From NCBI RefSeq assembly GCF_002795305.1, contig NZ_PGGC01000050.1:1-55538 (forward strand): a stretch of 55,538 bases of DNA, in the 5' to 3' direction. The DNA comes from Aeromonas cavernicola. Its GTDB lineage: Bacteria > Pseudomonadota > Gammaproteobacteria > Enterobacterales > Aeromonadaceae. Positions 48,502 to 55,538 of this stretch are shown here, piece by piece. Position 1 is the first letter of the stretch, and every line of letters starts with the position of its first letter. Made by a program: the position numbers and the translations under genes. The notes beneath the pieces are model-generated. The model did no database searches. It was not told where the DNA came from and saw only the letters and a list, made by a program, of their open reading frames with translations.

Positions 48502-48812
48502 AATTGCTCCCTCTCTTCGCCGTTACCCTGCTTGTGCGTTACCGTGGTGTTATGTAGCGGGGAATGTCCTGCTTGACGGATGCCCACCGGCGCTCTAGCA
48601 CTTGCCTCAATACGACCGACGCCTCTGCACCCTGTGTACGCGTCGGTTCTCATGTCTGCATCACTTATGGCCATAGCGCCCACTTTTCCCACTCCACAAA
48701 TACCCCAACGTCAGCCAATGAGATCCGCTGGTTGGCCAATACAGGAAACGCCTTGGCCAATCCTGCGGTTGCTGTAATTGGTCTGCAAACGAGAGCCAGG
48801 GTTTGATGGGTT
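48502..48812. other. 311-bp gap between SIR2 gene and hsdR
   Basis: No convincing gene. A hairpin at 48616-48646 (CCGACGC / GCGTCGG arms, 17-nt loop) sits in the middle. A minus-strand frame ending at 48665 overlaps the SIR2 gene end and is not recognisable. The gap may carry a separate hsdR promoter or a processing site. Confidence 0.45.
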
Positions 48813-49982
48813 TCATCCAAACACCACCTGCTTGTGTGCCACGGCAATGGCAAGCCTAAGAACCTGATCCAGCAAGCTGTGATCCGGCTTGCCATCGGCA
48901 CCTTCGGGAGTGGCGTACCAAAGTGGCCGAATCTTCAACTGCAACAGACGGTCTTCCTTGCGGGCCCGCTCTTGCGGTGTGGCGGGCTCGTTCAGTAGGG
49001 CAAAGTGATCCGGAATTTCAAATGCCCCCTCGTCCACTACAGACTTGAACAGATCAAGCGTCTTGTCCTGCTCTAGACTACAACCCAGAAATAACAGTGA
49101 GTGACTGATAAAAATTTGCCGCAGCGCCCTGGGTAACTGATTCTGGAATGCGATAGGTGTGCCACCAGCCTCTCCGTAGGCCGCCTGGTATTGCGCTTGC
49201 GTGAACACATGGGTGTTGGCTTGCCCGGCGTCGCCATGCAGCTTGAGGATGCAACGCTCACCACGCAACAAGCGCTGCACAAAATTGTTACCGGCCTGGG
49301 TGCCGTACATGTAGCCGTCTAATGAATCCCCTTTTTCCTTGAACAAGTCTTCGATGACTGTGTCGAAATTGGTGGTAACTATGCAGCCGTGGGCAAGCTG
49401 AGGGAGCAGTGTAACTGGTCCGGTAATCGTGCCGCGCTGACGAAATTCGGTCTTGATGAAATGCTGTACCTGCTGGGCTGCCGCATCGTGTAGCACTTGG
49501 GCGGCTTGCAGGTAGTCGTATTGCGCCATCAGCGGTTCAATGTCCTGCACCCCTAGACCATCCAGCTTTTGCGCGATCTTGCGTAGGGCCTCGCCCCACA
49601 TCGGATAACCACAAGCTTTGGACAGTCCGGCACCGACAAAAGGCGCAATCCGCCCAAACCGAATCGCATCCACCAAATCAAGAAACACAGCTTGTTGATC
49701 CGAGTCCTTGATAAAGGCTGTAGCAGCCTCGTGCTGATTAACCTGGCACTGCCCCTCCCAGTGATCCAACTCATCCAGATAGGCGTCACGTTCCACCCAG
49801 TACAGGGCATCGCTCACCTTCACCAGATATTCATGCTCCGGGTCGCGCAGGCTCCTGAATGTCAGCGGTTCAGCCTCATCCAGCACGGCGTTGAATTCCT
49901 GATTAGACGCATACGCCGCTTGTAATGCCTCCTCGACCTTATCAACGATCAGCTTGTTTTCACGTAGCTTTTTGATGTCCAT
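48813..49982 (-). CDS. SIR2-domain protein in the hsd operon
   Basis: A 389-aa protein with a SIR2-like NAD-binding domain. The first 105 residues form a separate helical region of unknown type. Then come the Gly motif PFVGAGLSKACGYPMW (GAG at 117-119), TTNFDTVIEDLF (203-207) and the catalytic-position LHGD (His249), followed by SHSLLFLGCSLEQDKTLDLF near 293-312. SIR2 proteins of known anti-phage systems degrade NAD+ on infection; that activity is inferred here. Its ATG overlaps the hsdS TGA by one base (TGATG), so it is translationally coupled to the specificity subunit. Confidence 0.88.
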   Translation of the reverse strand: MDIKKLRENKLIVDKVEEALQAAYASNQEFNAVLDEAEPLTFRSLRDPEHEYLVKVSDALYWVERDAYLDELDHWEGQCQVNQHEAATAFIKDSDQQAVFLDLVDAIRFGRIAPFVGAGLSKACGYPMWGEALRKIAQKLDGLGVQDIEPLMAQYDYLQAAQVLHDAAAQQVQHFIKTEFRQRGTITGPVTLLPQLAHGCIVTTNFDTVIEDLFKEKGDSLDGYMYGTQAGNNFVQRLLRGERCILKLHGDAGQANTHVFTQAQYQAAYGEAGGTPIAFQNQLPRALRQIFISHSLLFLGCSLEQDKTLDLFKSVVDEGAFEIPDHFALLNEPATPQERARKEDRLLQLKIRPLWYATPEGADGKPDHSLLDQVLRLAIAVAHKQVVFG

Positions 49983-51352
49983 CAGGCGGCCCCGGTGGAT
50001 TCGGCGAGTGTTTTGACGGACAACTCGCCGGAGAGCAGTTTGGGGAGAAGGGTGTCGCGAAGCTCAGAAAGGGATTTATTTTGCGATCTCAGGCTGTCGA
50101 TGTAAGCGTAGTGCGGCCTTAACTTAGCTGAAAACGCAACCATTAGAGGCTCGTCTGGACATGGAAACCTCCAACCCATAATGGCGTTTTTGTCCCCACG
50201 TGGCATCTTGGCGCCTTTGGCTGTACGGGTCATGAACTCAAAAAACGCATCTTGGTACATCAAGTTGTATACAAACTCAGTCCACTGAAAATCAGCAGGC
50301 TTAAATGCCAGCACATCTGCGGAGCGCCCACCGTCAAAGCGTGCCATCCAAATTTTCTTGAAGTACGGACGAATGTTGGAGATAAGAACATGCCCCACCT
50401 TGAAGTTCGGAACTGTAGCCACAGATGGCAACGAGGTAGCACGAGTAATACCAGCCCTGTTCTCAAGCATATTTTCCGTGGAAATGTAAAGGTCCTGAGT
50501 CAATGACGAGACCTCAACCTTCCCAGTGGTAAATTCCGCAATGTCAGCTACTGACTTGAAAGCCCACCCCTTCGGAATTTCCCCCAACTCCGACTCCTCC
50601 ATCGCATCAGGAAACAACGCAGCGGTGGCGGCGAGTTGCTGGTATTGCTCGGGCGGCAGCGTATCGAGTTCAACCTCGGCCTTACCGCTGATAATGCTCA
50701 TCGCAGCGCGCAGCGGGTCGCGGCCTTCGGCTTTGGCGGCGATCTTGACTTTGACCGGGTCGAAATCGACAAACCACGATTTGAAGAGGGCTTGCGCCAT
50801 GGCTTCAAGGGTTTGGTTGATACGGCGATTGAGGTCGATTTTTGAGTCGAGGTCGCCAAGGATTTTTGCGATGACTCGCTGTGAACTTGGTGGAGGAAGC
50901 GGGACTTCAATGGATCGAAGAGTACTTAACGGTTGACCAATGCCAGGAGTACCAACTTGCGAAGCATTCTTGAGCAATTCGTGGCGCCCAGCGGCCGATT
51001 TGAAAAAATAATAAATGTAGTCAGGTTCTGCCTTGGAACGATCACAGGAAAGTGTCATCAGGCTCGACGACATTACATACCTAGGGAACTGGTCTGGAAC
51101 TATCCCTACTTCACCAATAGCGCCACGATGAGGAAAGACGAGATCTCCAGGATAAACACAGCAATTTGACAAGTCATCCGCAGTCTTTTCCGAAACATAG
51201 ACCCACTCCCCAGAGAAAACCTTGCCTCCTGTTAGGTTGGTTCCACGAATAACTGGAACACCTGAATAGGTATAAGCATCACTCTTCATTCTTGAGCCGA
51301 ATGGTCCAATGGCCGTTCTTGCGGCGAACTCTGAAACTGCCTTAGAAGTCAT
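49982..51352 (-). CDS. hsdS: Type I restriction-modification specificity subunit (HsdS)
   Basis: A 456-aa DNA-recognition subunit with two target-recognition domains. TRD1 spans about 1-150 (GVPVIRGTNLTGGKVFSGEWVYVSE, PGDLVFPHRGAIGEVGIVP); the central conserved helix is PPSSQRVIAKILGDLDSKIDLNRRINQTLEAMAQALFKSWFVDFDPVK (in parts, about 152-200); TRD2 runs about 255-420; the C-terminal coil ends SLSELRDTLLPKLLSGEL. ATG 51352 is chosen over the track start because it overlaps the upstream mini-ORF by 11 nt, as HsdS starts overlap hsdM ends elsewhere. The recognised sequence cannot be told. Confidence 0.93.
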   Translation of the reverse strand: MTSKAVSEFAARTAIGPFGSRMKSDAYTYSGVPVIRGTNLTGGKVFSGEWVYVSEKTADDLSNCCVYPGDLVFPHRGAIGEVGIVPDQFPRYVMSSSLMTLSCDRSKAEPDYIYYFFKSAAGRHELLKNASQVGTPGIGQPLSTLRSIEVPLPPPSSQRVIAKILGDLDSKIDLNRRINQTLEAMAQALFKSWFVDFDPVKVKIAAKAEGRDPLRAAMSIISGKAEVELDTLPPEQYQQLAATAALFPDAMEESELGEIPKGWAFKSVADIAEFTTGKVEVSSLTQDLYISTENMLENRAGITRATSLPSVATVPNFKVGHVLISNIRPYFKKIWMARFDGGRSADVLAFKPADFQWTEFVYNLMYQDAFFEFMTRTAKGAKMPRGDKNAIMGWRFPCPDEPLMVAFSAKLRPHYAYIDSLRSQNKSLSELRDTLLPKLLSGELSVKTLAESTGAA

Positions 51353-51455
51353 ATCCCAACCCCGCCAAGTTCTTCTTGATTTCAACTTCCTGCTTGGTGC
51401 TTTCACCAAATTGCTGCGCCAACTGCGCCGTCAGGCGGGCCATGTTGCTATTCAT
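51342..51455 (-). CDS. 37-codon ORF copying the HsdM C-terminus
   Basis: It encodes MNSNMARLTAQLAQQFGEST... and ends KKNLAGLGYDF. The last 33 residues align without gaps to the last residues of HsdM (MARLTTQLAQQFAES...KKNLAGLGYGL), about 82% identical in DNA over 83 bp by hand alignment. GGGGGAG lies 5 nt before the ATG, inside the DUF1016 gene end (8-nt overlap), and its stop overlaps the hsdS start by 11 nt. It is either a relay peptide keeping hsdS translation coupled, or a leftover of a former hsdM 3' end. A separate function of the peptide is unproven. Confidence 0.6.
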   Translation of the reverse strand: MNSNMARLTAQLAQQFGESTKQEVEIKKNLAGLGYDF

Positions 51456-52497
51456 TGCGCTCCCCCAAATCAGCCGCCAGCTCCACTTCCAGCGCTTCAA
51501 TGCTTGGCAGTTTGTCGCGCAGGGCTTCGGGCAGGGTGTGCGACAAGGTATAGGTGGCCAGACCGAGTGGTTTCTGGATGTCGGACAGGGCATATTCCGC
51601 CACCAGCCGGTCTTTGCTTTTGCACAGCAACAGGCCGATGGTGGGTGCATCGCCTTCATTGCGCAGTTGTTCGTCCACCGCTTTCAAATAGAAATTGAGC
51701 TTGCCCGCGAACTCGGGCTCGAAGTCCACGGTTTTCAGCTCCACCACGACGTAGCAGTGCAGGCGGGCATGGTAGAAGAGCAAATCGAGAAAAAATTCAC
51801 GCTCGCCGACTTGCAGGGGCACCTGCCGCCCCATGTAGGCAAAGCCTGCCCCCAGTTCCAGCAAAAAATGGGTGATGTGGTCAATCAAGGCCCGTTCCAG
51901 TTCGCGTTCAGTGTGCTCGGGGGTGAGTGACAAAAAGTCGAACACGTAAGGGTCTTTGAGCACTTGGGTAGCCAAGTCAGATTGCGGCGCGGGCAGGGTG
52001 TGGGCAAAGTTGGTCAGGGCGTTGCCATCGCGCTGCCAGAGGCCGCTTTCGATCTGGTGGGTGAGTACGCTGCGGCTCCAGCCGTGGGTTTGGGTTTGCT
52101 GCACGTAATACAAAGCTTCGGCATGGCGCTGACATTTGCTGATGATGGTGAGGTTGTGGCCCCAGGGGATGCTGACTAATTGGGCAACAGCCTGTTGCCC
52201 AATTGCACTGCTAGCCCAAAAGCTGTGCCATTGGCGAATGTACTTAAGGTTGCGCAGTGAAAACCCTTTTATCTCAGGGAATGCCTGCATCAGATCTTGG
52301 CTGAGATGCTCCAAGAAGCCGCTGCCCCATGCTTGGGCCGCTTGCTTGGCTTGGATGTCGGCACCCAGCCCCCAATAAAACTGGAGCAACTCGGTGTTCA
52401 CTGCCACGGCGGCTTTGAGCTGCACTTGGCGGAAGCGGGTTTTAAGGTCGCTCAGCCATTGACGATAGCTGGCGGGCTCAGTCACTTTATTGGCCAT
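51448..52497 (-). CDS. DUF1016/YhcG-type PD-(D/E)XK protein
   Basis: A 349-aa protein. The N-terminal helical DUF1016_N domain (about 10-165) shows AAVAVNTELLQFYWGLGADI, FSLRNLKYIRQWHSFW and IPWGHNLTII. The C-terminal nuclease-fold domain (about 180-335) shows the PD-(D/E)XK pattern FFLDLLFYHARLHCYVVVELK, with Asp238, Glu253 and Lys255. ATG 52497 overlaps the end of the 68-aa gene by 11 nt. The family is common in defence and mobile islands; no reaction is established. It lies between hsdM and hsdS, where such genes are not part of the basic type I operon. Confidence 0.9.
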   Translation of the reverse strand: MANKVTEPASYRQWLSDLKTRFRQVQLKAAVAVNTELLQFYWGLGADIQAKQAAQAWGSGFLEHLSQDLMQAFPEIKGFSLRNLKYIRQWHSFWASSAIGQQAVAQLVSIPWGHNLTIISKCQRHAEALYYVQQTQTHGWSRSVLTHQIESGLWQRDGNALTNFAHTLPAPQSDLATQVLKDPYVFDFLSLTPEHTERELERALIDHITHFLLELGAGFAYMGRQVPLQVGEREFFLDLLFYHARLHCYVVVELKTVDFEPEFAGKLNFYLKAVDEQLRNEGDAPTIGLLLCKSKDRLVAEYALSDIQKPLGLATYTLSHTLPEALRDKLPSIEALEVELAADLGERNE

Positions 52498-52693
52498 TAT
52501 TCTGCTTCTCCAGTACCACAAAACAGAGGTACTCGTTCATCACATCCAGCGCGATGGCTTTGCCGGCTTGCAGGGCGGCAAGATGCGCCTCTGTCAGCAT
52601 GAATACGTCCCCTCCCCAACGCTTGCCAAAGGGCTGCTCGGTCGTTTCCGGATCGAACGGTCTCGTCACAATGGCTGTGCGTGCATCGCTCAT
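52487..52693 (-). CDS. 68-aa unknown protein between hsdM and DUF1016
   Basis: Encodes MSDARTAIVTRPFDPETTEQ..., then LTEAHLAALQAGKAIALDVM and ends EYLCFVVLEKQNNGQ. Its ATG overlaps the hsdM stop in an ATGA and its end overlaps the DUF1016 start, so it is embedded in the coupled operon and almost surely translated. It has no signal peptide or membrane segment; the C-terminal half looks like helix plus beta hairpin. Family not recognised. A small accessory or antitoxin-like partner of the DUF1016 protein is possible but unproven. Confidence 0.7.
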   Translation of the reverse strand: MSDARTAIVTRPFDPETTEQPFGKRWGGDVFMLTEAHLAALQAGKAIALDVMNEYLCFVVLEKQNNGQ

Positions 52694-54471
52694 AGTCCGT
52701 ACCCCAATCCCGCCAAGTTCTTCTTAATCTCCTCCTCCAGCGTGGCGCTTTCGGCAAATTGCTGCGCCAACTGGGTTGTTAGCCGGGCCATCTTGTCGGC
52801 AAAGGCTTCGCCGTCCTCCTCTTGCGCCTGTGCTCCCACATAACGCCCCGGCGTCAGCACATGCTCGTGCTTGCGAATGTCGTCCAGCGAAGCTGAATAG
52901 CAGAAACCCGGTATGTCTTCGTAGCCCTCATCATGCTGCCAAGCGTGGAAGGTGTCGGCGATCTTCTTGATGTCATCCACGGTGAAGTCGCGCAGTACCC
53001 GATCTTTCATATAACCAAGCTGGCGGGCGTCGATAAATAGGAACTGACGACGGCGGTCGCGCTTTTTCTTGTCGAGATTGAAGCCGTTGGCTTTGTCGCG
53101 GGTTAAAAACCAGATGCAGGCGGGGATCTGGGTGTTGGTAAATAACTGGCCGGGCAGCGCCACCATGCACTCCACATAGCCATCTTCGATCAGTTTTTTG
53201 CGGATCTCACCCTCGTTGTTGGTGTTGCTGCTCATCGAGCCGTTGGCCAGCAGCAGCGCCATGCTGCCAGTGGGGGCGAGGTGGTAGAGCATATGCTGCA
53301 ACCAGGCAAAGTTGGCGTTGCCTTGTGGCGGCGTGCCGGCGATCCAGCGCGGGTCGCTATCCAGCTTAGCGCTCCACCACTCCTTCATATTGAAGGGCGG
53401 GTTGGCCATCACGTAGTCGGCGCGCAGGTCGGGGTGCAAGTCATTGAGCATGGTATCGCCGGGCTGGCCGCCGAAGTTAAAGTCGAGGCCCCGAATGGCC
53501 ATGTTCATGGCCGCCAGCTTCCAGGTGGTGGGGTTGCTCTCCTGGCCGTAGACGCTGATCTGGCCGGTTTTGCCTTTGGCAACTTTGCCGCCGTGCTCGG
53601 CGATAAACTCCTCGCTCTGCACAAAGAAGCCGCCCGAGCCCATAGCCGGGTCGTACACCCGGCCCTTGAAGGGCTGCAACATCTCGACGATCAGGGTAAC
53701 GATGCTCTTGGGCGTGTAGTACTGGCCGCCTTTCTTGCCTTCGGCCAAGGCGAATTGGCCGAGGAAGTATTCGTAGACATGGCCGAGGATATCTTTGCTT
53801 TTGAGGCTCAGCACTTGCCCGTGGTAGCTGGGCTGACTGAAGTTAGTGGCAGAGAAGTGGGCAATCAGATCTGCCAGCTTGTGGCTCTCTATTTCGGTGC
53901 GCGCGAACTCTTTGTCGAGCACATTTTTGAGCTTGCCATTCTCGCGCTCCACCGCTTCCATGGCGTTGTCGATCAGCCAACCGACGGTGCGCATCTTTTC
54001 GGGAGTGTCTTTGCCCGGCACGTTCCAAGGCAAGGGTTCGCCAGGTGGCAGCTGGGCTAGATCACGCAGGGTTTGCCAGCGTGCCTCAAAAGGCACCCAA
54101 AACACGTTCTTTTCGGTGTAGTAGTCGCGCACCTCCAGCTCGGCGGCGATATCGGCCTCGTAGTCATCGGGGAAATCAGCCGGATCCATGTAGTAGTCAT
54201 GGTCGGGATCGCGAAACTGGGTGTTGAGCTCGGTCTGCCGTTCTTCAAAGGCATCCGACACATACTTCAGGAAGATCAGACCCAGTACCACATGCTTGTA
54301 ACGCGAGGCATCCAGAGAAGAACGCAGCTTGTCGGCGGCGGTCCAGAGCTTTTTCTCTAGTTCGTCGAAAAATTGCTTTTCAATATCTTTCACGGTGTCT
54401 TCCAAATCGGTGAGTTGAGCTTGAGTTGAGCTAAAGACGCAAGACGCGATGAAGGTTAACCATATCTGCAT
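52690..54471 (-). CDS. hsdM: Type I restriction-modification methyltransferase subunit (HsdM)
   Basis: A 593-aa N6-adenine methyltransferase. Seen are the N-terminal helical domain (DELEKKLWTAADKLRSSLDASRYKHVVLGLIFLKYVSDAF), motif I in VYDPAMGSGGFFVQSEEF, and catalytic motif IV NPPFNMKEWW, with KKGGQYYTPKSIVTLIVEML ahead. The start is uncertain: the ATG at 54471 adds an atypical hydrophobic N-terminus (MQIWLTFIASCVFSSTQA), and a GTG at 54393 with GGAAG 5 nt upstream gives VKDIEKQFFDELE, closer to the expected family start. The last codons overlap the 68-aa gene in an ATGA. Confidence 0.95.
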   Translation of the reverse strand: MQIWLTFIASCVFSSTQAQLTDLEDTVKDIEKQFFDELEKKLWTAADKLRSSLDASRYKHVVLGLIFLKYVSDAFEERQTELNTQFRDPDHDYYMDPADFPDDYEADIAAELEVRDYYTEKNVFWVPFEARWQTLRDLAQLPPGEPLPWNVPGKDTPEKMRTVGWLIDNAMEAVERENGKLKNVLDKEFARTEIESHKLADLIAHFSATNFSQPSYHGQVLSLKSKDILGHVYEYFLGQFALAEGKKGGQYYTPKSIVTLIVEMLQPFKGRVYDPAMGSGGFFVQSEEFIAEHGGKVAKGKTGQISVYGQESNPTTWKLAAMNMAIRGLDFNFGGQPGDTMLNDLHPDLRADYVMANPPFNMKEWWSAKLDSDPRWIAGTPPQGNANFAWLQHMLYHLAPTGSMALLLANGSMSSNTNNEGEIRKKLIEDGYVECMVALPGQLFTNTQIPACIWFLTRDKANGFNLDKKKRDRRRQFLFIDARQLGYMKDRVLRDFTVDDIKKIADTFHAWQHDEGYEDIPGFCYSASLDDIRKHEHVLTPGRYVGAQAQEEDGEAFADKMARLTTQLAQQFAESATLEEEIKKNLAGLGYGL

Positions 54472-54570
54472 ACCCTGCGTTTTTGATGGGCGCAGAATAC
54501 CACAGGGTTACTGGTGCTGGCGGGCTTTCGAAACCTGTTACATCACCTGAAATCTTGGTTGCCATGGTCG

Positions 54571-55536
54571 TCACTCTTCCAAAAAGTAATCGGAATCCAG
54601 GGTCTTGATGGTAAGGGTCTGGCGGGTGGTGACGCCGACGCCATATTCGATCATCAGGGCCGCGAGGTGGGCGCCGTCGATCAGCACGATGCGCTTCTCA
54701 ATCAGCCCGACATACTCCTGCGCCTCGCGGCTAAAGCCGGAGGTGGTGATAAAGACCCCCTTGCGGGCTTTGTGCAGATCCAGCGCGCCGGCGAAGGCTT
54801 GGATCTCGGGGCGGCCGACGGTTTTATCGGTGTAGCGCTTGGCCTGTAGGTAGATGGAGTCAAGCCCCAGCCGATCCTCTTTGATAATGCCGTCGATGCC
54901 GCCATCGCTGCTGTAGCGGGTGGTGTGGGCAGCATCCTGCTGGCTGCCGCCATAGCCCATGGCCACCATCAGATCGACCACCAGCTGCTCGAAAAAACGG
55001 GGGGAGAGGGCCAAGATCTCGGCCAGTAGATCGTCGGCCAACGCCTGATTGATGGCGGCCAGCGCCTGCTCGATCTGCTCTTGTGGCGTTGCCGATAGGC
55101 CATAAGCATCATCACTGGTCTGAGAGCCAGAGGGACTATCGGTTAACAGATCGGCCAAAGATGCCGCTGCTTCCTTGCGCGACAGGCCATCGGTCTCGTA
55201 GAAGTCGTTAAATTCAGAGAACTGGGCCAGATAGCGATTGTCGATGGTCTGCCCCGAGGCCAGCGCCGCGCGGCCCCGCTCGGTGATCAGACACTGGCCG
55301 CGTTGGGGTTGGCTGATTAACCCCGCCTTGACCAGATAGGTCTTGGCCCAGCCCACTCGGCTGCGCACCGTGGTTTGGCGGCCGCTTGGCAGGGTGTCGG
55401 CCAGTTGCTCGGCGCTAAAGGCGTAGTGGCGGCAAACCCGCTCATGCACTTCACGCAGGGGACGGGTGATGCCATCGGCCAAGCTCATCAACAGCACGGG
55501 CAGCATGGCTTCATAGCTGGGCAGGGTCTCTTTCAT
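54571..55536 (-). CDS. mrr: Mrr-type restriction endonuclease
   Basis: A 321-aa modification-dependent endonuclease. The N-terminal Mrr_N winged-helix region (about 1-90) shows MLPVLLMSLADGITRPLREVHERV and RVGWAKTYLVKAGLI. The C-terminal PD-(D/E)XK-like Mrr_cat domain shows FEQLVVDLMVAMGYGG, the Asp in SDGGIDGIIKEDRLGLDSIYLQAKRY and later FITTSGFSREAQEYV. The ATG is two bases from the window edge and matches a plausible start, but a longer protein cannot be excluded. Mrr cuts DNA with foreign methylation. It lies upstream of hsdM with the same direction, as in the E. coli immigration-control region. Confidence 0.9.
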   Translation of the reverse strand: MKETLPSYEAMLPVLLMSLADGITRPLREVHERVCRHYAFSAEQLADTLPSGRQTTVRSRVGWAKTYLVKAGLISQPQRGQCLITERGRAALASGQTIDNRYLAQFSEFNDFYETDGLSRKEAAASLADLLTDSPSGSQTSDDAYGLSATPQEQIEQALAAINQALADDLLAEILALSPRFFEQLVVDLMVAMGYGGSQQDAAHTTRYSSDGGIDGIIKEDRLGLDSIYLQAKRYTDKTVGRPEIQAFAGALDLHKARKGVFITTSGFSREAQEYVGLIEKRIVLIDGAHLAALMIEYGVGVTTRQTLTIKTLDSDYFLEE

Positions 55537-55538
55537 CG

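Noticed and set aside
48495..48692. A 65-aa minus-strand ORF between SIR2 and hsdR
   Set aside because: It runs into the hsdR start in another frame, has no good ribosome site, and its sequence is not protein-like.

Overview
The window looks like a chromosomal segment of a gammaproteobacterium, most likely Aeromonas or a close relative. This rests on GC-rich housekeeping genes in recognisable gammaproteobacterial arrangements (fadBA, glyQS, divergent ilvC/ilvY, ubiC-ubiA, pncC-recA-recX), a WaaE-like LPS core glycosyltransferase and a patZ-type acetyltransferase. The genus call is by pattern and was not checked against a database. No rRNA, tRNA, CRISPR array or complete insertion sequence was seen.

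Layout. 1-11445 is mostly core: the end of fadB and fadA; a two-component system followed by a GtsA-like sugar-binding protein; tusA and a RidA-family gene; an OmpA-type lipoprotein; tag; glyQS. 11500-19100 is accessory and patchy in base composition: an AT-rich FRG-domain gene, small proteins, a YhhN-type membrane protein, a dicarboxylate/amino-acid symporter, and an argE-like deacetylase with an MHS transporter between copies of a 15-bp direct repeat. 19116-37819 is core again: yhiN, ferritin, a universal stress protein, a LysR regulator divergent from a DMT exporter, a cold-shock protein, waaE, ilvC/ilvY, patZ, ubiCA, a Fur-box-preceded siderophore receptor, pncC, SOS-regulated recA and recX. 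37820-45350 is mixed: repeat-derived sequence, an AT-rich benzoate-type permease, a stand-alone DUF342/FapA protein, and a SWIM-zinc-finger / J-domain gene pair. 45352-55536 is a restriction and defence island.

The defence island is the most notable part. All its genes read leftward: mrr, hsdM, a 68-aa unknown, a DUF1016 (YhcG-type) PD-(D/E)XK protein, a 37-codon ORF, hsdS, a SIR2-domain protein and, after a 311-bp gap, hsdR. From hsdM to the SIR2 gene every junction overlaps by 1 to 11 nt, which points to one translationally coupled operon. The 37-codon ORF just before hsdS is a diverged copy of the C-terminal tail of HsdM. It looks like the footprint of a cassette (68-aa gene plus DUF1016 gene) that entered between hsdM and hsdS while keeping the original coupling to hsdS. 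A SIR2 protein locked into the same operon suggests that restriction and a second, NAD-linked defence layer are co-expressed.

Other structure includes an exact 30-bp repeat in opposite orientations about 19 kb apart, a scattered family of palindromic intergenic repeats, and a 146-bp intergenic element with 10-bp inverted ends.
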